Positions 14,408 through 22,147 of a stretch of DNA of 31,007 bases are shown here, in pieces (positions within the stretch are counted from its first letter, which is position 1; each line of letters opens with the position of its first letter). Made by a program: the position numbers and the translations under genes. A model generated the notes under the pieces. That model was not told where the DNA came from and searched no databases. It saw only the letters and a program-made list of their open reading frames with translations. Location of the stretch: assembly GCA_905215015.1 (NCBI GenBank), contig CAJMOS010000020.1, positions 1 through 31,007 of the forward strand. Reading direction: 5' to 3'. The stretch is from an uncultured bacterium. GTDB lineage: Bacteria > Spirochaetota > Spirochaetia > Sphaerochaetales > Sphaerochaetaceae.

Positions 14408-15605
14408 CGTACAAGGGCCGGATAACAGGTTCCTCTCGCTGCTCGAAGCGCACGAGAACCGGTTCGGGGCGAAAGAGGCCACCCTCTTCTCCACCAGCGG
14501 ACGGACCGAGCTGGGCGGAAACCACACCGACCACAACCTGGGTCTGGTGCTCGCCGCGTCGATCAACCTGGATACGATTGCCGCCGTCTCCAAACGGGAC
14601 GATGGGAAAATCGTGCTGGACAGCGTCGGTTTCTCCCTTGTGGAAATCAATCTGGACGACCTTGCGAGGAAGCAGGAAGAGGAAGGAACGACGAAAAGCC
14701 TGGTGCGTGGCATCGCGTCACGTTTCCGGGAGCTTGGCTACACCCTGACTGGCTGGCAGGCCAGCGTGACCAGCAATGTGCTGCAGGGCAGCGGGCTTTC
14801 CTCCTCCGCTGCGGTCGAAGTGCTGATTGCCACCATCATCAACCACCTCGACGCCGGGGACGGACTTGACCCGGTATCGCTTGCCCAAATCGGCCAGTAT
14901 GCCGAGAACACCTATTTCGGCAAACCAAGCGGGCTGCTCGACCAGACCTCCTGCGCCCATGGCGGCATTGTCGCCATCGACTTCAAGAACCCGAAGAGTC
15001 CGGTGGTCGAACCGGTCCTGGTCGATTTCAAGGAGCATGGCTATGACCTGGTGGTCACCAATACGCGCGCAGACCACAGCGGCCTGACCGACTGCTATGC
15101 CAGCATCCCCAAGGAGATGAGGCAGGTGGCGGCCTGTTTCGGCAAGCCGGTGCTCCGCGAGGTCGACCCCGGCCTGTTCATGGAATCGCTTCCCCAGATC
15201 CGGAACAAGGTGGACAACGACCGCGCGCTACTCAGGGCCATCCATTTCTTCCAGGAAAACGGCAGGGTGCTGCAGATGCTCCATGCCCTGAAGGAAAAGG
15301 ATGTGGAGACCTATCTCTCCCTAGTCAACCAGAGTGGTGAAAGCTCCTTCTGTTTCCTGCAGAACGCCTATCCCCCGGACGACCCCTTCCATCAGGCCAT
15401 CCCGCTTGCCCTTGCCATCTCCAAGGAATTCCTCGGCGGCCAAGGGGCGGTACGCCTCCACGGCGGCGGCTTCGCCGGCACCATCCAGGCGTATGTGCCC
15501 CAACAGATGACGGAGGCCTATATCGACACCATGGAAACCGTTTTCGGGAAAGGATGCTCCACCCTGATCGCCATCCGCTCCCTGAAGACCAGCGCCATCG
15601 GCTGA
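14334..15605 (+). CDS. galK: Galactokinase (GHMP kinase)
   Basis: This enzyme phosphorylates galactose to galactose-1-phosphate at the head of the Leloir pathway. It has 423 residues, somewhat longer than E. coli GalK (382). The galactokinase signature reads GRTELGGNHTDHN (56-68), the ATP-binding GHMP motif LQGSGLSSSAA follows, the catalytic Asp lies in GLLDQTSCAHGG, and motif 3 is RLHGGGFAGTIQAYV. ATG 14334 is chosen because GGAGG sits 5 nt upstream; the frame is open back to 14181 inside recQ. The start overlaps the end of recQ by 74 nt, suggesting coupling or shared transcription. No other Leloir gene is in the window. Confidence 0.92.
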   Translation: MATRGQIEAGMLHGIYPSLYGAGGDVQGPDNRFLSLLEAHENRFGAKEATLFSTSGRTELGGNHTDHNLGLVLAASINLDTIAAVSKRDDGKIVLDSVGFSLVEINLDDLARKQEEEGTTKSLVRGIASRFRELGYTLTGWQASVTSNVLQGSGLSSSAAVEVLIATIINHLDAGDGLDPVSLAQIGQYAENTYFGKPSGLLDQTSCAHGGIVAIDFKNPKSPVVEPVLVDFKEHGYDLVVTNTRADHSGLTDCYASIPKEMRQVAACFGKPVLREVDPGLFMESLPQIRNKVDNDRALLRAIHFFQENGRVLQMLHALKEKDVETYLSLVNQSGESSFCFLQNAYPPDDPFHQAIPLALAISKEFLGGQGAVRLHGGGFAGTIQAYVPQQMTEAYIDTMETVFGKGCSTLIAIRSLKTSAIG

Positions 15606-15632
15606 ACGGCGAAGGAAAAAGCCTTCACGAAA

Positions 15633-15659
15633 GAAGCCCCGGCGGTCCGGGGCTTCGAC
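15633..15659 (-). terminator. Terminator hairpin between convergent galK and thrC
   Basis: A perfect 10-bp stem (GAAGCCCCGG at 15633-15642 with 15647-15656) and a 4-nt loop lie 7 bp beyond the thrC stop. On the minus strand the stem is followed by TTTCGT, a short U-tract. It probably ends thrA-thrC and may also slow transcription from galK. Confidence 0.65.
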
Positions 15660-15663
15660 GTCT

Positions 15664-16941
15664 TCAGGGCTTCGCTTCCTGGAAGAGCTCGTGATAGTCG
15701 CGCCCGATGCTCCGGTAGGCCGAAGGCTTGTCCAGCAGCAGCTGGAGTTCCTGGGGTACCGGAACGGGAGAACCGATCAATGGCTCGACAATCGTCCAGA
15801 ACTTGGCAGGATGTGCGGTAGAGACGATGATTGTCGGCTTGTCGGCGAACTTGTCGCGACGCACGCGCTCCGCAGTGGCGGTATGCGGGCAGAGGATGTA
15901 GTGGTCCTCGTCCCAGGTCTGCCTGATGGTCTTGCGGATTTCGTCGTCGCTGACGCTGGTCGCGCTGACCATCCTCTTGAAGTCCTCGAAGCGGGGATAG
16001 AGGTTCAAAAGACGCTCCATGTTGCTCGGAGCCCCCACGTCCATGGCGTTGGCCAAGGTCTGGACGCTCGCTCTCGGAGTATACGTGCCGCTTTCCAAGT
16101 AGTCGAGCACGGTCCGGTTGGCGTTCAAGGCCAGCGTGATCCGCTCGATCGGAGCCCCCATCTGGAAGGACCAGTAGGCTCCGGTGCAGTTGCCGACGTT
16201 GCCGGAAGGAACGATGAAGACCGGCTTCTTGCCGGTGGCGGCACGGAACAGGTAGCTCGAGTAGGCGTAGTAGACGCTTTGTGGAAGCAGTCTTCCCAAA
16301 TTGATGCTGTTGGCGCTGGAAAGGCCCCAGTCCTTCAAGGAAGCATCCATGAAGGCGGCCTTGACCATCTTCTGGCAGTCGTCGAAGGAACCGTCAACCT
16401 CGTAGCTCTCGATGTTGCCGCCCCAGCAGGTCAGCTGTTTCTTCTGACGCTCGCTGACCCTGCCCTTCGGGAAGAGCACTGTGACGTTGATGCCCTTGCG
16501 GCCATGGAAGGCAGCTGCGACGGCACCTCCGGTATCGCCACTGGTGGCAACGAGGATGGTCAGCCTGCGGCCATGCTTCTCAAGGAGCTTCTCCATCGAG
16601 TAGGCAAGGAATCTTGCGCCGAAATCCTTGAAGGCGCATGTCGGGCCATGGGTCAGCTCGAGAACCCAGCGCTCAGGGCCAAGAGGGTTGAGCACGATGG
16701 GGAAGTTGAAGGCGTTGACGCAGATTTCGGCGAGATCGTGCTCAAGCAGGTCTCCCTCAAAGAAAGGCGCCAGCATCTCGAAGGCGAACTCCCCATAGGA
16801 GGAAATCTCCCCAACCGGAAGATTGCGGAGCGTCGGGAACGACTCGGGCACATACAGTCCGCCGTCCTCCGCGAGCCCCTGAAGGATCGCCTCTCCTGCC
16901 GTGACGGCTTTCGCCTTGCCCCGGGTAGATACAAATTTCAT
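15664..16941 (-). CDS. thrC: Threonine synthase
   Basis: This PLP-dependent enzyme converts O-phospho-L-homoserine to L-threonine. It has 425 residues, matching E. coli ThrC (428). The PLP lysine lies in TCAFKDFGARFLAYSME, the glycine-rich phosphate loop region is VATSGDTGGAVAAAF, and VPSGNVGNCTGAYW is typical of the family. The N-terminus MKFVSTRGKA is characteristic. ATG 16941 has GAGGAGG 6 nt upstream, overlapping the thrA stop; the frame also contains a GTG at 16956. It follows thrA after 11 bp and is cotranscribed with it. Confidence 0.95.
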   Translation of the reverse strand: MKFVSTRGKAKAVTAGEAILQGLAEDGGLYVPESFPTLRNLPVGEISSYGEFAFEMLAPFFEGDLLEHDLAEICVNAFNFPIVLNPLGPERWVLELTHGPTCAFKDFGARFLAYSMEKLLEKHGRRLTILVATSGDTGGAVAAAFHGRKGINVTVLFPKGRVSERQKKQLTCWGGNIESYEVDGSFDDCQKMVKAAFMDASLKDWGLSSANSINLGRLLPQSVYYAYSSYLFRAATGKKPVFIVPSGNVGNCTGAYWSFQMGAPIERITLALNANRTVLDYLESGTYTPRASVQTLANAMDVGAPSNMERLLNLYPRFEDFKRMVSATSVSDDEIRKTIRQTWDEDHYILCPHTATAERVRRDKFADKPTIIVSTAHPAKFWTIVEPLIGSPVPVPQELQLLLDKPSAYRSIGRDYHELFQEAKP

Positions 16942-16952
16942 GCCATTCCTCC

Positions 16953-19325
16953 TCACATGATCCTCGCGCCCAGGTAGGAACCAAGGCGCAGGATATCGCT
17001 GAACACGCCACCGGCGGTGACGTCCCTGCCAGCGCCAGGTCCTTTGATGACCAGGGGCTGGGTGTTGTAACGGTCCGTATGGAACAAGATCACGTTGTCC
17101 GTGCCGGTCGCATGGGCGAACGGATGGTTCTGGGGATAGGAACGGAGCGAGGCAGTGCAGCCTCCCTTCTCGTCGACCATTCCTACGTAGCGGAGCACCT
17201 CCCCCTTGGACCTGGCCTCGTCGTAACGTTTCTTCAGGGGAGCGTCCAGCTCGCCGAGGTGCTGCATGAACTCGTCCCTGCCCACTCCTCTGAGATCCTC
17301 GGGAACCATGCTCTCGATCGGCATCTCCGTCACCTCGCTATGCCAGCCGAGCTCACGGGCAAGAATCACGGTCTTTCGTGCTACGTCCATGCCCGAGAGG
17401 TCGTCGCGGGGATCCGGTTCGGTGTATCCCATCTCCTTCGCCTTGGCGACCAAGGAGGAAAACGGAACCGTCCCGTCGTAGTTGTTGAAAAGCCAGGCCA
17501 GGGTGCCGCTGACAATCCCCTCGATCTTGTGGATCCGGTCCCCGGTCTGCACCAGGTCGACCAAGGTGTTGATGACCGGCAAGGCAGCTCCTACAGTGGT
17601 CTCGTACAGGAACCGATGGCCGGTCTTCTGGCTGGTATCGAAGATTTTCTGGTAGTAAGGATACGGGCTGGTCCCCGCCTTCTTGTTCGGAGTCACGATA
17701 TGCATGCCCCGCTCCATGAACTCGACATAGCGCATGGCGATATCGGAGCTGGTAGTGCAATCCACCAAGACCGCCTGGGGAAAATAGGTGGCGGCGATGT
17801 GGCTCAGGAAGCGTTCCATGTCAAGAGGCTCGCCTTCCTTTGCAAAACGTTCCCTCCAGCTTGTCAGGTCAATTCCCTGTTCATCCAGCAACATCGTGTG
17901 GCTGTTGCAGATACCGCGGATACGAAGGTCCAGACCGAACTGCTCTTTCAGCCGCTCCCCTTCCCGGGAAATCTGGTCCAGGAGTGTCCCTCCAATATTT
18001 CCCGGTCCGATCAGGCCGATGGACAAGGCCTGCCGGGAGAGGAAAAATCCTGCGTGGAGCGCCCGCAGGGCACGTCTGGCGTCATCGGCCTTGATGACGG
18101 CACTGATGTTACTCTCGCTTGAGCCTTGGGCGATGGCGCGGATGTTGACGTGCGCCTTGGCAAGGGAACTGAAGAAAATGCCCGCGGTACCGATCTGTCC
18201 GCTCATTCCCTGACCAACCGCGGCAAGGACGGCGCAGCCGCCTTCGCTTTCAACTCCGTAAATCTGGCCGCCAGCCAGCTCGCGGGCAAAGACCTCCTTG
18301 GCCGTACGGCGGGCCAGGGAAGCGTCTCTCTCGTCGACGGCGAAACAAATCGAATACTCGCTGGACGCCTGGCTGATCAGAATGACCGAAATGCCGGCGT
18401 TGCCAAGGGCTGTGAAGAGCCGGCTGGCAGTCAGCTTGACGCCGCTCATGCCGGCCCCGACCACGTTGATGAGGGCGATGTGCTGGATGATCGAGAACCC
18501 CTTGACCCTCTCCTTCGTTTCAGTCTCCTTGGATGAGACTACCGTACCGGGCTCGTCGGGATCGGTCCAGCAACGCAGCATGACATCGATATTGGCCTGG
18601 ATGGCGGGAAGCAACGCGTGGGGATGGATGACCGGAGCGCCGAAGAAGGAAAGCTCGGTCGCTTCCTGATAGCTCAATGCGCGGATGACCGACGCGGAGG
18701 GAACCTCGTTGATGTCGGCGCTGTACAGAAGCGAATGAGGATTCCAGAAGGTGACCCCGTCCGCATGGAGTTCGCTGGCGAGCCGGGCGGCACGTTCCTC
18801 GGGGTCATCCCCCTTCTTGACGCCATAGACGAATTCCACGTCACGCAGGTGGGTCTCGATGGAAAGCTCGTCGATATGAACCAGGTCCGCTTCCCTCTCG
18901 TTCCGAAGGATTTGGAAATGACAGAGCATGTCGCAGACCCAGGCTGTGGTCAGTTTGTCGGTGAATGCGACGGAGCCACTGGAGACATAGCCGGTCAACC
19001 AGATGGCCTTCAGCAGGTCCTCGATATCGTTGAAGCCCTGTTTGATACGAAGCATGACAGGACCGGCGCTTTTGCGGTCAAGGATTTCGTCAAGCAGGTC
19101 GATCCAGCGTTGCGAGCGCTTCTCGAGATTCGCCCAGAGCCGCTCGTCGTGGTTCTTGGCGCTTTCCAGCAAGGTGTAGATCTCGAAGCCGTCGGCCTGC
19201 ACCGGGCTTACCACGACAATCTGCTTCTCTTCCTGTTCCCTGTCCAGTATTTCGCAGAGCCGGGTTGCTCCCTCACGGGAAAGCAGGCCCAAGCTGTCCA
19301 AACTGTGGATACGGATTGATTCCAT
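16953..19325 (-). CDS. thrA: ThrA-type fusion: degenerate aspartokinase domain + ACT domains + homoserine dehydrogenase
   Basis: This 790-residue protein has the layout of bifunctional ThrA (E. coli 820). Residues about 1-215 occupy the place of the aspartokinase domain but lack its signatures. The N-terminal KFGGTS motif is replaced by SIRIHSLDSLG. The GRNGSDYSAA and TDVDGVYTCDPR segments are replaced by GDDPEERAARLASELHADG and FWNPHSLLYSADINEVP. From SYQEATELSFFGAPVIHP (218-235) onward it aligns well again: two ACT domains (NVVGAGMSGVK near 287-297, GQGMSGQIGT 371-380), then homoserine dehydrogenase from about 435 with the NAD motif GPGNIG (440-445), HIVTPNKKA and EPDPRDDLSGMDVARK. The dehydrogenase should be active and ACT-regulated, while kinase activity looks lost. 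There are no stops or frameshifts, so the altered domain is maintained. Start ATG 19325 has AGAGGGG upstream; a TTG lies at 19328. Confidence 0.92.
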   Translation of the reverse strand: MESIRIHSLDSLGLLSREGATRLCEILDREQEEKQIVVVSPVQADGFEIYTLLESAKNHDERLWANLEKRSQRWIDLLDEILDRKSAGPVMLRIKQGFNDIEDLLKAIWLTGYVSSGSVAFTDKLTTAWVCDMLCHFQILRNEREADLVHIDELSIETHLRDVEFVYGVKKGDDPEERAARLASELHADGVTFWNPHSLLYSADINEVPSASVIRALSYQEATELSFFGAPVIHPHALLPAIQANIDVMLRCWTDPDEPGTVVSSKETETKERVKGFSIIQHIALINVVGAGMSGVKLTASRLFTALGNAGISVILISQASSEYSICFAVDERDASLARRTAKEVFARELAGGQIYGVESEGGCAVLAAVGQGMSGQIGTAGIFFSSLAKAHVNIRAIAQGSSESNISAVIKADDARRALRALHAGFFLSRQALSIGLIGPGNIGGTLLDQISREGERLKEQFGLDLRIRGICNSHTMLLDEQGIDLTSWRERFAKEGEPLDMERFLSHIAATYFPQAVLVDCTTSSDIAMRYVEFMERGMHIVTPNKKAGTSPYPYYQKIFDTSQKTGHRFLYETTVGAALPVINTLVDLVQTGDRIHKIEGIVSGTLAWLFNNYDGTVPFSSLVAKAKEMGYTEPDPRDDLSGMDVARKTVILARELGWHSEVTEMPIESMVPEDLRGVGRDEFMQHLGELDAPLKKRYDEARSKGEVLRYVGMVDEKGGCTASLRSYPQNHPFAHATGTDNVILFHTDRYNTQPLVIKGPGAGRDVTAGGVFSDILRLGSYLGARIM

Positions 19326-19403
19326 CAAACAACCCCTCTTTTCGTTCAGGCCTCAGTATAGCGGAAAGCCGGCACAAAATGATAGCAGTTGTCATTCAGA
19401 TAC

Positions 19404-19433
19404 AAAAAGAAGGCCCCTCTTCGGAACCTTCTT
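19404..19433 (-). terminator. Terminator downstream of rpmB
   Basis: AAGAAGG at 19407-19413 pairs with CCTTCTT at 19427-19433 around a 13-nt loop, and on the minus strand the stem runs into TTTTT (complement of 19404-19408). It lies 22 bp past the rpmB stop, upstream of thrA, so rpmB is likely monocistronic. Confidence 0.65.
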
Positions 19434-19455
19434 CCTTGTCTCCTGTGGGAACCGG

Positions 19456-19686
19456 TTAGATCCTCTTGGTCACGTAGCCGCTGCGCAGACAGCGAGTGCA
19501 GACCTTCAGGGTGGTCGGCTTGCCGTCGACAATCGCCTTGACCGTCACAAGGTTCGGGCGGAAGGTGCGCTTCGTGCAGACACCGATGTGCTGACCGACA
19601 CCACCCTTCTTCTTCGCCTGGCCTTTCCGGGTAACGATGTTTCCAAATCCGACGCCTTTTCCACAGATATCACATCTTCTTGCCAT
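19456..19686 (-). CDS. rpmB: 50S ribosomal protein L28
   Basis: This small basic protein of the large ribosomal subunit has 76 residues. It begins MARRCDICGKG and contains GNIVTRKG, and ends with LKVCTRCLRSGYVTK. The two CxxC pairs (CDIC and CTRC) mark the zinc-binding (C+) form of L28. The start is preceded by GGTGG/GGAAAAGAG. It has a promoter about 90 bp upstream and its own terminator. In the leader, around 19742-19760, CTTCCCAC and GTGGAAG form a short bulged hairpin of unknown role. Confidence 0.96.
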   Translation of the reverse strand: MARRCDICGKGVGFGNIVTRKGQAKKKGGVGQHIGVCTKRTFRPNLVTVKAIVDGKPTTLKVCTRCLRSGYVTKRI

Positions 19687-19775
19687 AGCTCTTTTCCACC
19701 TTATCTTCGTATAGTTGCTTGTATCTCAAATAATCAGGACACTTCCCACTGCGTGGAAGCGTGATAACCTTTGGA

Positions 19776-19804
19776 ACAATAGCAGAGAACCAAATTTCTG
19801 TAAA
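19776..19804 (-). promoter_or_regulatory. rpmB: rpmB promoter
   Basis: On the minus strand TTTACA (complement of 19799-19804), a 17-bp spacer and TATTGT (complement of 19776-19781) give a good sigma-70-type promoter. It leaves an untranslated leader of roughly 80 nt before rpmB. Confidence 0.6.
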
Positions 19805-19895
19805 GAGAGGTATCCCTTTTTTCCGTCATCAAGGATAGCAAAACCCAACCCATCTTGACAACAGCCTTGCTTTGGAGTGGGATGGAGCCATGCGA

Positions 19896-20324
19896 ATGCT
19901 GGTTCTCCTGCTCCCCGAAGAACTTCGACTGCAGGTACGCAGGTACCGCCACAGCCTTTACAGACACAGTGGCGACCCCTCTGCGTTCTGGGGTCCTGAC
20001 GCGGTCCTGCTTGGGAAAACCAGGCTGGTCCACATCCCCCAAGGAATCCCGTACCCTTCGGAGGCAGCCAGGCTCCAAGAACCGGTCATCTCTCCCCAAG
20101 GACTTGTCATCCCGGTTTCCGGACTGGAGTGCCTTACCTCTTTCTTCCGATGCGAGGTGAGGCCATCCATCTTCCTGGCGAGGAATGCGACCGACGCCGA
20201 CGGTGCGCCCAAGGGCGTCATCGATGATTATCGGGTAGGCTTGGTGGATATCGAACGGACAAAAGGGCTTGTTACCTGGTCGGTCCTGGAATCTGTCCAC
20301 CTTTGGAAGGGCAAAGGTCTCTGA
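19896..20324 (+). CDS. Hypothetical protein, unrecognised
   Basis: This is an open frame of 142 residues starting MLVLLLPEELRLQVRRYRH and ending VLESVHLWKGKGL. Codons end mostly in C or G like the real genes here, and the residue mix looks like a folded protein, so I favour it over the overlapping minus-strand frame (19734-20300). ATG 19896 has GGAG 8 nt upstream; ATG 19890 and TTG 19872 are in frame too. The start and end faintly recall 2'-5' RNA ligase (LigT)-type proteins, but the two HxT motifs of that family are absent. Its last 53 nt overlap the 3' end of nth on the other strand. No function can be assigned. The 209 bp between rpmB and this start hold the rpmB promoter and nothing else I recognise. 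Confidence 0.5.
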   Translation: MLVLLLPEELRLQVRRYRHSLYRHSGDPSAFWGPDAVLLGKTRLVHIPQGIPYPSEAARLQEPVISPQGLVIPVSGLECLTSFFRCEVRPSIFLARNATDADGAPKGVIDDYRVGLVDIERTKGLVTWSVLESVHLWKGKGL

Positions 20325-20904
20325 GCGGGCAGTCGTCGCACAACGGCTTCTTGGCGTGGCAGGTGCTCCTGCCGAAAAGGTTGGCTGTCATCGAGAAGCG
20401 GTACTGCATCGCCTCAGGAAGCTGCCGCTTCAGTTCCATCTCCACCACCTGGGGATCACGGCTGTCCACCAAGCCCAGACGCCGCACCACACGGCCGAAA
20501 TGGGTATCGACGATAATGGCAGGACATCCCAGCACATCACCCAGATAGCAGTTCGCGGTCTTGCGTCCCACGCCAGGCAATTTGGTCAACTCGGTGATCG
20601 TCGTCGGAATTTCCTTTCCGTCGAGCTCCCGGGCAAGGGCGATGATATGTTTCGCCTTGGTGTGGAAGAAGCCGGTGGCATGAATCAGATTCTCCACTTC
20701 CACTTGGTCGGCGTAGGCAAGCGCGTGCCGGGTAGGATACCGGCCGAACAGTCCGGGCACCACCGAGTTTACAGTCTGGTCTGTGGTCTGGGCGGAAAGG
20801 ACGACACAGACAAGAAAGCGGAACGGGTCCCGCTCCGAAAGGAATCTAATGGTTGGAGGACTCAGCCTGTCCAGACGTTCGGCAATCTCTATCGCGTTTC
20901 CCAT
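20272..20904 (-). CDS. nth: Endonuclease III (DNA glycosylase/AP lyase)
   Basis: This base-excision repair enzyme removes oxidised pyrimidines and nicks the abasic site. It has 210 residues (E. coli 211). The helix-hairpin-helix is LPGVGRKTANCY with catalytic K115; the catalytic Asp is D133 in IVDTHFGRV. The [4Fe-4S] cluster ligands are C182, C189, C192 and C198 in the canonical C-x6-C-x2-C-x5-C spacing. ATG 20904 lacks a strong ribosome binding site but matches the family N-terminus. It is divergent from the tRNA-Pro gene, whose promoter begins 15 bp from the nth start codon. Confidence 0.95.
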   Translation of the reverse strand: MGNAIEIAERLDRLSPPTIRFLSERDPFRFLVCVVLSAQTTDQTVNSVVPGLFGRYPTRHALAYADQVEVENLIHATGFFHTKAKHIIALARELDGKEIPTTITELTKLPGVGRKTANCYLGDVLGCPAIIVDTHFGRVVRRLGLVDSRDPQVVEMELKRQLPEAMQYRFSMTANLFGRSTCHAKKPLCDDCPLRDLCPSKGGQIPGPTR

Positions 20905-20918
20905 ACCAGCATGATAGC

Positions 20919-20948
20919 TTGACCTTCATCTGCCTGCAAGGATAGTAT
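20919..20948 (+). promoter_or_regulatory. Promoter of tRNA-Pro
   Basis: TTGACC at 20919-20924, an 18-bp spacer and TAGTAT at 20943-20948 lie 16 bp upstream of the first base of the tRNA, which is suitable for a short 5' leader removed by RNase P. Confidence 0.5.
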
Positions 20949-20964
20949 TGCAACGGTGTATCGA

Positions 20965-21037
20965 CGGGGCGTTGCCTAGCGGCTATGGCGCTTGCTTTGG
21001 GTGCAAGACATCGGAGGTTCGAGTCCTCTCGCCCCGA
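20965..21037 (+). tRNA. tRNA-Pro, anticodon TGG
   Basis: The 73-nt cloverleaf folds without mismatch in the acceptor stem: CGGGGCG (20965-20971) with CGCCCCG (21030-21036), discriminator A at 21037. The C1-G72 pair is typical of bacterial tRNA-Pro. The anticodon stem CTTGC/GCAAG encloses loop TTTGGGT, giving anticodon TGG at 20998-21000 with G37. The T arm is GGAGG-TTCGAGT-CCTCT. The 3' CCA is not encoded (AAAAA follows), so it must be added by a nucleotidyltransferase. Confidence 0.96.
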
Positions 21038-21069
21038 AAAAACAATTCCTTTCTCTGAATAGAGTTGCA

Positions 21070-21168
21070 ATGCATCTCATCCCAAAGGAGATTCCAAGCA
21101 AGAAGATTTGTCACGCCATCGAGAAAGGCGACGTGACGCTTCTCCCTTGGGAAGAGAAAGGCAACTGA
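21070..21168 (+). CDS. Possible small ORF (32 codons) after tRNA-Pro
   Basis: ATG at 21070 opens a 32-codon frame ending at TGA 21166-21168. It starts MHLIPKEIPSKK and ends DVTLLPWEEKGN, with plausible codon choice but only a weak AGAG ribosome binding site. It may be a small protein, a remnant, or chance. No relative is recognised. Confidence 0.25.
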   Translation: MHLIPKEIPSKKICHAIEKGDVTLLPWEEKGN

Positions 21169-21192
21169 GTCAGGTTTTTGGCCGCATGACCT

Positions 21193-21210
21193 CAGCATCC
21201 CGGGATGCTG
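21193..21210. repeat. 18-bp perfect palindrome upstream of arfB
   Basis: CAGCATCCCGGGATGCTG reads the same on both strands and lies 44 bp before the arfB start. It could be a dimeric protein site or, in RNA, a 7-bp hairpin with a 4-nt loop. There is no T-run after it, so it is not an ordinary terminator for the tRNA upstream. Confidence 0.5.
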
Positions 21211-21253
21211 TCACGCGATTGAGTTTCCGTGAAAAAGAGAAGACAATCAGGAC

Positions 21254-21667
21254 ATGGACGAAGACGCGATTGCCAGTTCCATACAGAATGAAGCAAGGTT
21301 CACCTTCTCCCGAAGCGGGGGAAACGGCGGCCAGAATGTCAACAAGGTCAACACCAAGGTCCATCTTTCCCTGCGACTTTCCGCTTTTCAGGGAATTACC
21401 GAACCAGAAAGGAAACGGATCCAGAAAAAGCTCCGGAACTTGACCAACAAGGATGGAGAACTCCATCTGGACGTGGACGAAACCCGCTCTCAGGAACTGA
21501 ACCGTGCGCTCGCCCTCGCACGGATGGAAGAGCGCATCAGGGAAGCACTCAAAGTACAACCCCGAAGGCGCAGGACAAAACCGACACGATCCGCAAACGA
21601 GCGAAGGCTGAAAGCGAAGCGCCTGCTTGGCGAGCGGAAGAGAAACCGTAGCGGACAATGGCAATGA
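21254..21667 (+). CDS. arfB: Alternative ribosome-rescue factor ArfB (peptidyl-tRNA hydrolase, YaeJ)
   Basis: This factor enters ribosomes stalled at mRNA ends and releases the peptide by hydrolysing peptidyl-tRNA. It has 137 residues (E. coli 140). The release-factor GGQ motif (25-27) sits in RSGGNGGQNVNKVNTKV, and the C-terminal tail after about residue 100 is very basic (QPRRRRTKPTRSANERR), as needed to occupy the empty mRNA channel. The absence of the decoding domains separates it from RF1/RF2. A weak AGG lies just upstream of ATG 21254. It ends at a strong intrinsic terminator and stands alone. Confidence 0.93.
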   Translation: MDEDAIASSIQNEARFTFSRSGGNGGQNVNKVNTKVHLSLRLSAFQGITEPERKRIQKKLRNLTNKDGELHLDVDETRSQELNRALALARMEERIREALKVQPRRRRTKPTRSANERRLKAKRLLGERKRNRSGQWQ

Positions 21668-21673
21668 AAAGCA

Positions 21674-21709
21674 GAAGCCAGACCTCACGGTCTGGCTTCA
21701 GACTTTTTT
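21674..21709 (+). terminator. Rho-independent terminator of arfB
   Basis: A perfect 11-bp stem (GAAGCCAGACC at 21674-21684 with 21689-21699) and loop TCAC is followed by six T at 21704-21709. It lies 6 bp after the arfB stop. On the other strand the tail reads TGCTTTTC, so it may also serve the convergent gene ending at 21728. Confidence 0.92.
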
Positions 21710-21727
21710 GCAAAAATGGAGGCAATC

Positions 21728-22147
21728 TCAGGCGATGTGGCCTGCGGACTGCAGTCTGGCAAGCAGCTTGCCAAACGCGGTGCCGTAGTTCGCATCATAA
21801 TCCAAGGTGGTGTCGAAGACATCGGTCTGCTTCCCCGCTTCCTTGGACTTGAAGAACCAATGGTCGCACAAATGGAAGAATACGTCGTCGCGTTCCTTGC
21901 CATGGAATGCCGCGCTGGTGGTGACCGTCTCCATGGCGTCGCTGATGGGAAGGTAGACATGATCCAACCAGGAATATGCCGCCTCGTCCCAAGAGACATC
22001 ACGGCCAAGCTTCTGGCCCAAGAAATACTTGTGCCCGCTCACCTGCTGTGCAAGCCTGTCGTAGTCTTTCTCGGAGAACATGTCGGTGCTCTTGATCAAA
22101 AGGTCAATCGCCTGCTTTTTCTCCATCTCGTCATTCTTCGTTTCCAT
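21728..22147 (-). CDS. Hypothetical protein, helical, unrecognised
   Basis: This frame has 139 residues from ATG 22147 (METKNDEMEKKQ). It is rich in aromatic and charged residues, with the block HKYFLGQKLGRDVSWDEAA followed by WLDHVYLPI, which looks like a conserved helical domain; I recall similar H-x-Y/W-L...GRDV...EA strings in DUF4032-type proteins but cannot confirm this. There is no signal peptide or membrane segment in this form. The frame extends to 22243; starts at 22147 and 22126 are both plausible and the ribosome binding site is weak. It is convergent with arfB and lies downstream of the M42 peptidase gene in the same direction, but has its own promoter. Confidence 0.7.
   Translation of the reverse strand: METKNDEMEKKQAIDLLIKSTDMFSEKDYDRLAQQVSGHKYFLGQKLGRDVSWDEAAYSWLDHVYLPISDAMETVTTSAAFHGKERDDVFFHLCDHWFFKSKEAGKQTDVFDTTLDYDANYGTAFGKLLARLQSAGHIA

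Noticed and set aside
19734..20300. A 188-codon minus-strand frame opposite the unrecognised 142-codon gene
   Set aside because: It would cover the rpmB promoter and leader, is rich in Arg and Asp like other shadows, and has poorer codon use than the plus frame.
20965..21253. Integration site at the 3' end of tRNA-Pro
   Set aside because: I found no integrase gene and no repeat of the tRNA 3' end elsewhere in the window.
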